Origin: Paraflavisolibacter caeni
Lineage (GTDB): Bacteria; Bacteroidota; Bacteroidia; Chitinophagales; Chitinophagaceae
Assembly: GCF_025628885.1 (NCBI RefSeq)
Contig: NZ_JAOTIF010000002.1
Coordinates: 1 to 64,000, forward strand
Reading direction: 5' to 3'
Length of the DNA: 64,000 nt
Position 1 is the stretch's first letter, and each line of letters begins with the position of its first letter. The translations under genes and the position numbers were made by a program. The notes below the pieces were generated by a model, which saw nothing but the letters and a program-made list of their open reading frames with translations, was not told where the DNA came from and did no database searches. Of the stretch, positions 26,446-34,343 are shown one piece after another.

Positions 26446-27960
26446 ATGAAGAAGATTACATATAAAATCACAGGTGTCATATTGATGTTCAGTATGATGC
26501 TTTCATCTTGCACAAAAGATTTCGAAGAGATCAATACCGACCCGAATAATACACCAAATGCTTTGCCGCAGCAGCTTTTAGCGCCGGCTTTGGTGGGCAC
26601 TTTACAATACAATATGCTGCGAAACCGTAATTTCAATAACGAGTTGATGCAGGTATCCGTTGATATGGGTGATGGAGATGGTAAGGTGTTTAGGTATGAT
26701 TATCGCTCCACTTGGGCCGATTACCTTTATAACGGGTGGTATTCCGAACTGACGAACTTTAAGGATCTATACAAGATAGCCAGCGATGAGCTGAATTATA
26801 ATAAATCCTATATAGGGATCTCCCTGATCTGCCAGTCTTGGATTTACTCAATGCTGACAGATACCTATGGAGATATACCCTACTTTGAATCCAATCAGGC
26901 AAGAGATTTACTAAACTATGAACCTAAGTTTGATGCGCAGAAAGACATATACTTTGATATTTTCAAAAAGTTGGAGGAAGCAAATACTTTGCTCGCTGCA
27001 AATACAGCCATCGTCGCTTCCAGCGATCCGGTTTACCAGGGAAATATTGCAAAGTGGCGTAAGTTCGGCAACTCACTCTATCTAAGATTGTTGCTGAGAG
27101 TTTCCGGGAAAGCAGAAGTTGCAGATGCCGCTATTGCAAAAATCAAGGAGATTGTGGAAGTGAATCCTGGTAGTTACCCAATCATGCAGAGCAATGACGA
27201 ATCTGCTATCCTGAAATGGACCGGCGTGGCTCCATATACTTCGCCACTTCTTACAGTGAGAGAGCAGGACTTCAGGGCGCTAGGCATTGCTACCTTCTTT
27301 ATTAGTCATTTGGTTGACTGGAACGATCCCCGTATCGATATCCCTACTTATGGAAGCAATGGGATCAACAGGTGGGGCATTGCTCCTTACCAGGGTGCCT
27401 ACCTGGGTGTTCCCAGCGGTTACGCTCCTGGAGAAAATCCGGAGAAGAAATCTTACTTCTACTCAAATACTTCTACTTCTTCTATAATGACAGAGCCTTT
27501 GGCTGGTATGATCATGAATTATGCCGAGTTGAAGTTCATTTTGGCTGAAGCTGCTGCAAAAGGATGGGTCAGCAGTTCTGCCGAAACATATTACAATGAT
27601 GGCGCTTTAAATAGCATTACACTCTGGCTGCCTACATGGTCTGTTCCTATAACTACATTTTTGGCTGCGGCTGACATCCAATGGGACAATAATGCAACGT
27701 TGGATGAAAAGATGGAGAAGATCCATTTGCTGAAATATTATGCCCTGTTCCTTACCGACATGCAGCAATGGTTTGAATACCGCCGTACAGGTCATCCTGT
27801 ATTACCTAAAGGGGCTGGCCTGAGAAACAATGGAGAAATGCCTTCCAGGATGACTTATCCGGTCTACGTACAATCTACGAACCCTACAAGGTATAAGGAA
27901 GCTGTGACTGCACAGGGATCTGATGTGATCTCTACTAAAGTATGGTGGCAAAAACCATAA
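26446..27960 (+). CDS. SusD/RagB-family nutrient-binding lipoprotein
   Basis: 504 residues. The lipoprotein signal ends at MMLSSC (Cys22). The start of the mature part, FEEINTDPNNTPNA, and the helices SWIYSMLTDTYGDIPYFES and LYLRLLLRVSGKAE (TPR-like) identify the SusD-like_2 type. This group commonly pairs with SusC proteins of non-glycan systems. It caps the SusC barrel and binds the ligand at the cell surface. The 11-bp gap to susC shows co-transcription. Confidence 0.92.
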   Translation: MKKITYKITGVILMFSMMLSSCTKDFEEINTDPNNTPNALPQQLLAPALVGTLQYNMLRNRNFNNELMQVSVDMGDGDGKVFRYDYRSTWADYLYNGWYSELTNFKDLYKIASDELNYNKSYIGISLICQSWIYSMLTDTYGDIPYFESNQARDLLNYEPKFDAQKDIYFDIFKKLEEANTLLAANTAIVASSDPVYQGNIAKWRKFGNSLYLRLLLRVSGKAEVADAAIAKIKEIVEVNPGSYPIMQSNDESAILKWTGVAPYTSPLLTVREQDFRALGIATFFISHLVDWNDPRIDIPTYGSNGINRWGIAPYQGAYLGVPSGYAPGENPEKKSYFYSNTSTSSIMTEPLAGMIMNYAELKFILAEAAAKGWVSSSAETYYNDGALNSITLWLPTWSVPITTFLAAADIQWDNNATLDEKMEKIHLLKYYALFLTDMQQWFEYRRTGHPVLPKGAGLRNNGEMPSRMTYPVYVQSTNPTRYKEAVTAQGSDVISTKVWWQKP

Positions 27961-28010
27961 GATGCCAAACCGTCCGATTAATAAGTTGTAAGACAAAATA
28001 ATACTAACTG

Positions 28011-29537
28011 ATGAAACAAATAATATACTTTCCCTTCTTTTTGCTGTCTCTGTCCTTTCTGTGGAGCTGCGAAAAAGACAATACATATCCTGGCGGACAA
28101 ATTAGTCCCTACATTGCTATTTACGATTTAAGAAACATCTATAAAGGCAGTGATGTTACTTTGAAGAAGGAGAATATGTTTGGCTCCAATACGATTACTG
28201 GCCTTGTGGTTTCAGACCACTCAGCTGGCAACTTGCCTGCAGGCTTGCTTGTTATTCAGGATTACCGGCGCTTATCACAGCTACGGGGCATTTCAATCGC
28301 TATTGGTGCCAGGGCTGCTGATTATTTACCTGGCGATTCTGTAATTGTCAACGTGGAGGGTGGTGTTCTGAAAAAAGTTGACGGTATCCTTCAGGTGACT
28401 GGTGTTCCGGAAACTGCTGTTACAAAAATATCCTCTGGAAATAAGGTTCCTGTGAACCGTGTGCCTACAAATCTTATTCTTGCCAATCCTGATAAATACG
28501 AGAGTACTTTAAGTGTTATAGTAAAAGGTGGCTTTGATCCTTTACCAGCCCCTACAGATGTATTGGCGGGTGATAAGATCCTGAATGATGGCTTTGGTAA
28601 TCTTACATTGCATACGGAATCAAAAGCTTCATTTGCTAATAATCCCGTACCGGTAAGTGCTAACTTTTATGGGATCGTTTTCAATACAAATGGTGCCGCA
28701 GGTCAGCCTGTTCCTCAGTTCCATCTTCGTAAAAGTGATGATATAGTAGTATTGAGCTCCACTATTGAGATTGCTCCTGTCATCATCACCGGCTTCATGA
28801 GTGATGTCAAAGGTGGTGATGGCAATTATGAATATGTACAGTTGATGGCGACAAAGGATATTGATTTTTCAGTTACACCTTACTCTGTAGTGTTCACCAA
28901 TAATGCAAATGCATCTACACCTACAGGATATCCTTCCAATGGATGGGCTACTGGTGGAATGCGCACTTTTAAATTCAATCTTACATCGGGCTCTGCAACC
29001 AAAGGAACTTTTTTCTATATTGGTGGTGCAGGTAAAACCATAAACGGTTCCGGATCAACGAGCATGAGTAACTCCAACTGGATTAGAGCTTTCAACTATA
29101 CCACCGCTGATGGCGATGGCTTTGGTACCAAGACAACTGGTTTGTTAGCCAATAGCGGTAATGCCTCAGGCATGGCTGTTTTTGAAGGAACAAATGTTAC
29201 TGTCGACTCCAAACCAGTAGATGTAGTGTTTGTCGCAACAGGTGGTAGCCTATACACTGCAGGACCACCTGAAATGGGATACCGCATCACCAATACAGAC
29301 TTTTATGATGTAAAAAATCCTATTACCTTAGAGAACCAGGCATTTTACAGAAGCGGTTCCAATACGCTTTCATTTACCTACAACACAGCCGACTTGGGTT
29401 ACTTTAACATGCTGGGTGGTGCCTATAATCCGGCTTTAGGGAAATGGGTAAAAGCCCGGACCCAGGCAAACGTTTTGCTGACCAGGGAATCTTCTATCAG
29501 CGAAATTGAAGGTGCTGGAGCCACAATCCTCAAATAA
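28011..29537 (+). CDS. DUF5689 domain surface lipoprotein
   Basis: 508 residues. The lipobox is LSFLWSC (about Cys20). A DUF5689 domain (about 30-240) shows YIAIYDLRNIYKGSDVTLKKENM and GLVVSDHSAGNLPAGLLVIQD; an OB-like fold has been proposed for this family. The second half (about 255-480) is beta-rich and resembles lamin-tail-type domains (PVIITGFMSDVKGGDGNYEYVQLMAT). No catalytic motif. It is the third gene of the SusCD operon, 50 bp after susD, and probably an accessory surface binding protein. Confidence 0.85.
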   Translation: MKQIIYFPFFLLSLSFLWSCEKDNTYPGGQISPYIAIYDLRNIYKGSDVTLKKENMFGSNTITGLVVSDHSAGNLPAGLLVIQDYRRLSQLRGISIAIGARAADYLPGDSVIVNVEGGVLKKVDGILQVTGVPETAVTKISSGNKVPVNRVPTNLILANPDKYESTLSVIVKGGFDPLPAPTDVLAGDKILNDGFGNLTLHTESKASFANNPVPVSANFYGIVFNTNGAAGQPVPQFHLRKSDDIVVLSSTIEIAPVIITGFMSDVKGGDGNYEYVQLMATKDIDFSVTPYSVVFTNNANASTPTGYPSNGWATGGMRTFKFNLTSGSATKGTFFYIGGAGKTINGSGSTSMSNSNWIRAFNYTTADGDGFGTKTTGLLANSGNASGMAVFEGTNVTVDSKPVDVVFVATGGSLYTAGPPEMGYRITNTDFYDVKNPITLENQAFYRSGSNTLSFTYNTADLGYFNMLGGAYNPALGKWVKARTQANVLLTRESSISEIEGAGATILK

Positions 29538-29565
29538 ATAGCAAATAATAATATTAAAATAGATC

Positions 29566-31056
29566 ATGCAAAGGAGAAACTTTCTAAAGAATTTTGGTCT
29601 TGCAGGCGCAGTGTTTACTGTGCCTGCAGCCGTAGTGAATGCCGCTACGCCCCGTAAAAAGCAAAATGTAGACGTAACCAACCTTACCTTAAAAGGTCGC
29701 GTACATAGCAATGGCAAAGGCATTGCAGGCGTGGCCGTTACCGATGGACTGAATGTAACTACTACAGACAAAAATGGTAATTACGAATTATTAAGCAGCA
29801 ACACAGCCGAATTCGTGTACATCAGCATTCCATCAGGCTATGCTTTCCCTCATGAAAAAGGAATAGCCAAATTCTTTTACCCCATTAATCAAAAAGATGG
29901 TGTCTTTAAATCGGACTTCTCTCTTGAAAAACTTACAGTAGATGACCGTAAGCACAACTTCGTAGTTTGGGCCGATCCTCAGATTATTTCTGAAAAGGAT
30001 GCCACATTATTAAAAACACAATCAGCTCCCGACCTGGCCGAACTGGTGAAATCATACCCCAAGGGAACTCTGTTCCATGGTATTGGCTGCGGCGACTTGG
30101 TATGGGATCACTTTGAGTTGTTTGACGATTACAAACAGGCAATTGAAATATCCACCGTTCCTTTCTTCAATGTGATCGGCAATCACGATATGGATATTGA
30201 TGCCCGTTCTGATGAAGCCTCATCAAGGACCTTCAAACAGCAGTTCGGACCTACCTATTATTCTTTCAATCGTGGTGAAATTCACTATGTGGTGATGGAT
30301 GATGTGTTCTTCGTAGGCACTGCCAAAAAATATATAGGTTACTTAACAGAAAACCAGCTGCGCTGGTTGGAGCAGGACCTAGCCTTTATAAAGCCAGGTT
30401 CAACTGTTGTGGTAAATGTGCATATACCTACCAACACAGGAGCCGCCAGGAGAAATGGCAAAGAAGAAGAAATGGGCGGAACCGTTTCGAACCGTAAACA
30501 ATTGTATAAAATGCTGGCGCCATTTAAAGCACACATCATGTCAGGCCACACCCACGTAAGTGAGAAATGGCAGGAGGGGAGTATCATAGAACACGTGCAT
30601 GGTACGGTTTGTGGCGCCTGGTGGACCGGCCCTATTTGCAGCGACGGCACACCCAATGGTTATGGCGTTTATGAAGTAGATGGAAGTGAGCTAAAATGGT
30701 ATTACAAATCAACTGGCAAAGAAAGAGGCCATCAGCTGCGCGTATACCCCAAAGGCAAGCTGAATACAAATCCCGACGAAATAATAGCCAACGTATGGAA
30801 CTGGGATCCTCAATGGAAAGTAGAATGGTATGAAGACGGAATGCTGAAAGGTAAAATGGAACAACGTACCACATTAGACCCTTGGGCCGTTGAGCTGTAC
30901 GCAGGCGAAGACATGCCAAAGAAGCACAAGTTCGTAGAACCTACCATCACTGACCATCTGTTTTTTGCAAAGCCTTCAGCTGGTGCAAAAGAAATAAAAG
31001 TAGTAGCAACTGACAGGTTTGGAAATATTTTCTCAGATGTGATCCGAATGGCCTGA
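29566..31056 (+). CDS. Tat-exported calcineurin-like phosphoesterase
   Basis: 496 residues. The N-terminus MQRRNFLKNFGLAGAVF fits a twin-arginine signal. An N-terminal Ig-like module (about 40-125: LKGRVHSNGKGIAGVAVTDG) precedes the metallophosphoesterase core (about 128-340) with the metal ligands in order: VVWADPQI, GCGDLVWD, FNVIGNHDMD, VVNVHIP and MSGHTHV. A C-terminal family-specific domain follows. It would hydrolyse phosphate esters in the periplasm or at the surface. As last gene of the SusCD operon under a candidate Pho box, it could release phosphate from the imported compound. Substrate unknown. A terminator follows at 31098. Confidence 0.9.
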   Translation: MQRRNFLKNFGLAGAVFTVPAAVVNAATPRKKQNVDVTNLTLKGRVHSNGKGIAGVAVTDGLNVTTTDKNGNYELLSSNTAEFVYISIPSGYAFPHEKGIAKFFYPINQKDGVFKSDFSLEKLTVDDRKHNFVVWADPQIISEKDATLLKTQSAPDLAELVKSYPKGTLFHGIGCGDLVWDHFELFDDYKQAIEISTVPFFNVIGNHDMDIDARSDEASSRTFKQQFGPTYYSFNRGEIHYVVMDDVFFVGTAKKYIGYLTENQLRWLEQDLAFIKPGSTVVVNVHIPTNTGAARRNGKEEEMGGTVSNRKQLYKMLAPFKAHIMSGHTHVSEKWQEGSIIEHVHGTVCGAWWTGPICSDGTPNGYGVYEVDGSELKWYYKSTGKERGHQLRVYPKGKLNTNPDEIIANVWNWDPQWKVEWYEDGMLKGKMEQRTTLDPWAVELYAGEDMPKKHKFVEPTITDHLFFAKPSAGAKEIKVVATDRFGNIFSDVIRMA

Positions 31057-31097
31057 TTTTTCAGGATGCAATTTTTCTCAGTAACAATCTATCAGTC

Positions 31098-31126
31098 GCC
31101 TGTTGTTTCTACAACGGGCTTTTTTA
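31098..31126 (+). terminator. Rho-independent terminator of the SusCD-phosphoesterase operon
   Basis: Stem GCCTGTTGT / ACAACGGGC (one T-G pair, loop TTCT) followed by TTTTTT. Confidence 0.88.
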
Positions 31127-31212
31127 TATTAATTATTTGATAACCCCGGCTTAAATCTTGCTTAACAATACTGGCTTTCTTTTGACTGTGAATTATTATT
31201 CAATTGACTATT

Positions 31213-31410
31213 ATGATACAATACTTGGATTCATTCTCAAAGAGGCCGATTAAAGCTAAAATATATTCAGGGAAAGAATTTATAAAGGATGTGTTTCCTG
31301 GCTTTCAAGGCGATGAAATAGAGTTGGGAGTGGACGTTGAAGAAGATGAAGAAACTGGTGAAGAAGAGGAAAACTATGATCTGTACTTTCCTGGAGTTGA
31401 CTCGTTGTAG
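31213..31410 (+). CDS. Small acidic protein, unknown
   Basis: 65 residues from ATG 31213 (a TTG three codons earlier is less likely). The second half is very acidic (VDVEEDEETGEEEENYD). Coding-like composition and a clear stop support it, but I recognise no family. It starts a run of three small plus-strand genes. Confidence 0.5.
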   Translation: MIQYLDSFSKRPIKAKIYSGKEFIKDVFPGFQGDEIELGVDVEEDEETGEEEENYDLYFPGVDSL

Positions 31411-31461
31411 TTACTGAAACCTTCAATAGTTGTTATCATTCTCTGATTTAAAAAGAAGTTT

Positions 31462-31731
31462 ATGATTTCGTTTCTCCAATTCAATCGTAGAGATATGCAG
31501 TCTAAAAGCGATTATTTGAACAACCATGGAGTCTGTCTTAATATGAGTATTCATCGAGGAATGTTTATAGTGACTTTGTTTGACTTGCATGGTTTTTATG
31601 TAGAAGTATGCTATGAAAAGGAAACTAATATGATCAGCAGAATAAATTCTTTCGCATCATTAAAAAAGCTAGAACCTTTTTTTAAGCAAATAAATATTGA
31701 AGAAATTATTCTTTTATTAAAGGCTGTGTGA
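31462..31731 (+). CDS. Small unknown protein of a recurrent Bacteroidota family
   Basis: 89 residues without signal peptide. The order MISFLQFNRRDMQSKSDYL, then FDLHGFYVEVCYEKETNMIS, then LEPFFKQINIEEI resembles a short family found scattered in Chitinophagaceae, with F-x-x-x-x-x-x-K-x-x-Y-L at the start, FYVEV in the middle and a final acidic helix. Function unknown; I base this on pattern memory rather than alignment. Confidence 0.55.
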   Translation: MISFLQFNRRDMQSKSDYLNNHGVCLNMSIHRGMFIVTLFDLHGFYVEVCYEKETNMISRINSFASLKKLEPFFKQINIEEIILLLKAV

Positions 31732-31749
31732 TTCATAAAACCAATCTGG

Positions 31750-31878
31750 ATGAAAAAGATTTTCAATAAACTGGATAAGTATTCATTACCTCTTATTTGG
31801 ATGATTACCTTTTGCATTGTTTTCTACTGCTTCTATATCATAAGTCGAATGTTTGCCATTTTAATGCAGAATGGTTAG
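31750..31878 (+). CDS. Candidate 42-residue single-pass membrane protein
   Basis: ATG 31750 to TAG 31878, 18 bp after the previous stop. A basic N-terminus (MKKIFNKLDKY) is followed by one hydrophobic helix (LPLIWMITFCIVFYCFYII) and a short tail. The positive-inside arrangement and tight spacing favour a real small membrane protein co-transcribed with the gene before it. It is too short for strong coding statistics. Confidence 0.45.
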   Translation: MKKIFNKLDKYSLPLIWMITFCIVFYCFYIISRMFAILMQNG

Positions 31879-32097
31879 CGTATTTTATATTTTACATTTC
31901 TTAACTACAGTATTTCCAAATTTATGTTTTGAATTGTTCACAGTAATTCATAAAAAGTTTCTCCTACAGCTAGCAATATTTCCCTTAAAGTATTTGATAA
32001 CAATGAGTTAATCTGCCAAAAGGTTTATACAAATTAATTTGCGAGCTTTATTATTTATGTTTACTTATTAAAATAATAATAAAGGCTCATTTTCATT

Positions 32098-34281
32098 ATG
32101 AATATTGAAAATTCAGTTAAAGCTTTCTTCTGTATGATTGGCTTGAGCAATTGTAACCTGACTATTGCTCAGGTTGATACTTCCCGTTATGCTGAATTGA
32201 AGAAAGTGGTGGTGGTAGGTTATAAAGCCATGAATGGCATCGGGCATTTTAATGAGGTCAATTCTTCCTTCGTCTATACTGGAAAGAAAACTGAGATCAT
32301 TGAAGTGGATAGCATTGATGCCAATAAGGCCATTAATAATACCCGGCAAATCCTGGGAAGAATTCCTGGGTTGAACATTATTGAAAGTGAAACTGGTGGT
32401 TTTGTAGCTAATGGTATTGGCATCAGGGGATTGAATCCTGTACAGTCTATGGAATTAAATGTGCGGCAGAATGGTTATAACATTGCCGCCGATGTATATG
32501 GATATAATGAAACATATTATTTGCCACCTATGGAAGCTGTAGAAAGAGTAGAAATGATCAAGGGAGCTTCTTCACTTCAGTTTGGTTCACAGTTAGGCGG
32601 TATGGTAAACTATGTGATCAGGCAGGGTAGCAAGGATAAACCCTTTTCATTTTCTACAATGCAGACAGTGGGAAGTGCTGGCTTGTATAATGGCTATTTG
32701 TCTGCTGGTGGTTCCATAGGAAAACTGAACTACTTTTCTTTTATCAATTACCGTGGTTTACAGGGCTGGAGGGCTAATTCCAACCAGCAGCAGTTAACCG
32801 GGTTCGGAAAGGTGAAATACCAGCTAAAAGAGAACCTTTCTTTTAGCCTGGAATATTCTTTACTGCGCAACAAAATAAAGATGCCCGGGGGATTAACCGA
32901 TACTCAGTTTAATGAAAACAGCAGAACCTCCGTCCGTTCTCGAAACTGGGTGAAAAGCCCCTGGAATATAGTCTCCGCAAATATGGATTATATGATCAGC
33001 AAAAATACTAGGCTGAATGTTGTTACCTCCTTTCTTTCAGGTGAGCGAAGCCTTGTATGGGTAAATCAATTACCTGATAAAGCGGATGAAAAAGACCCGC
33101 TTACCGGTGTGTATACAAACAGGGAAGTGGATAGAGAAGTGATGAAGAGCACAACCACTGAACTGCGACTGCTGCACCATTATAAGCTAGGAAAAATTCA
33201 AAACACTTTGTCTGCAGGAATGCGTTTTGGTTTTGCCAAATTTGATCGCATGGAAGAGGCTCCGGGTACCAACAACAGCGACTTTGATTTATCAACACAA
33301 GGTGAATATGAAGAACAGTTTAAATTCACAACAATCAACAGTGCCGGTTTTTTGGAAAATAGGATCCAGTTAAATGATAAATTTTCGATCAACCCAGGCC
33401 TCCGGTTAGAATCTCTGATTACTGAAGCAGAAGGGGAGTTTGAAGCCGGAAGTGTTGAAAAGGAAATAGAAAAGGAAAAAGAACGCGTCTTTGTATTAGC
33501 TGGATTGGGATTGCAATATCAGGCCGGCAAAAATGCAACCGTTTATGCCAATATAACACAGGCCTACCGGCCAATAGATTATGCCCAATTGCTCCCCCTT
33601 AGTTCGGTTTCTGAAGTGGATCCTGATTTGAAAGATCCTAAAGGGTGGAATTCTGATTTAGGTATAAGAGGTAATGTGAAAAATCTATTTAATTATGATG
33701 TAAGTCTTTTTTACCTGCAATATAATAACCGGATTGGTTTAGTCTTAAAAGAGAACGAAGCAGGTGAATCTATTACGTATCGTACAAACATTGCGCAAAG
33801 CATCCATAAAGGAGTGGAAAGTTATTTGGAATGTAATGTAACAAGATGGCTAGGCCTGAGCAACAAAATTGGTAATCTGAGTATTTATAATTCTTTAGCC
33901 TATACAAATGCACAATATACTAGGGGCGAATACAAAGGGAATAAGGTTGAATATGCCCCGGAATTGATTAATCGGGTAGGCTTTAGTTATGCCCTTAAAT
34001 GGTTTTCCACCTCCCTTCAATACTCACATCAGTCAAAAGCATATGGCGATGCTGCAAATACGGAAATCAGTAGCAATCCCGTTGTTGGCAGGATTCCAGC
34101 ATACAGTGTAATAGATTGGTCAGTTAACGGCCATTGGAAAAATTTAAAGATCAAGTCTGGTGTGAATAACCTGGCTGATAAGCATTATTTTACACAAAGA
34201 ACCGACGAATATCCTGGCCCTGGTATTATTCCATCTATAGGCAGGAGTTATTATATAGGTATTGGATGGGATTTTCGCTAA
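32098..34281 (+). CDS. TonB-dependent receptor, FecA-like
   Basis: 727 residues; the weakly hydrophobic N-terminus (to about 25) is a probable signal peptide. There is no carboxypeptidase-like domain. The plug (about 50-190) has NNTRQILGRIPGLNIIESE, GIGIRGLNPVQSMELNVRQNG and VERVEMIKGASSLQFG. The barrel ends GVNNLADKHYFTQR ... SYYIGIGWDFR, a complete C-terminal strand. The plug resembles Fe(III)-dicitrate type receptors. It is 62 bp upstream of the YncE-phosphatase gene in the same direction, so the two may be an operon. Given that neighbour, iron, or a metal linked to phosphate use, is possible. Ligand not determined. Confidence 0.88.
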   Translation: MNIENSVKAFFCMIGLSNCNLTIAQVDTSRYAELKKVVVVGYKAMNGIGHFNEVNSSFVYTGKKTEIIEVDSIDANKAINNTRQILGRIPGLNIIESETGGFVANGIGIRGLNPVQSMELNVRQNGYNIAADVYGYNETYYLPPMEAVERVEMIKGASSLQFGSQLGGMVNYVIRQGSKDKPFSFSTMQTVGSAGLYNGYLSAGGSIGKLNYFSFINYRGLQGWRANSNQQQLTGFGKVKYQLKENLSFSLEYSLLRNKIKMPGGLTDTQFNENSRTSVRSRNWVKSPWNIVSANMDYMISKNTRLNVVTSFLSGERSLVWVNQLPDKADEKDPLTGVYTNREVDREVMKSTTTELRLLHHYKLGKIQNTLSAGMRFGFAKFDRMEEAPGTNNSDFDLSTQGEYEEQFKFTTINSAGFLENRIQLNDKFSINPGLRLESLITEAEGEFEAGSVEKEIEKEKERVFVLAGLGLQYQAGKNATVYANITQAYRPIDYAQLLPLSSVSEVDPDLKDPKGWNSDLGIRGNVKNLFNYDVSLFYLQYNNRIGLVLKENEAGESITYRTNIAQSIHKGVESYLECNVTRWLGLSNKIGNLSIYNSLAYTNAQYTRGEYKGNKVEYAPELINRVGFSYALKWFSTSLQYSHQSKAYGDAANTEISSNPVVGRIPAYSVIDWSVNGHWKNLKIKSGVNNLADKHYFTQRTDEYPGPGIIPSIGRSYYIGIGWDFR

Positions 34282-34343
34282 CAGCTTTTATTAAGTCTTA
34301 CTATTGATCTGATACAAGTTTTATTATTTTTCAAATCCTGCAT

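Noticed and set aside
31985-32012. TTAAA, ATAAC, TTAAT before the FecA-like receptor as a Pho box
   Set aside because: Spacings are 12 and 11 bp in very AT-rich DNA, and no -7 element fits at the expected place.
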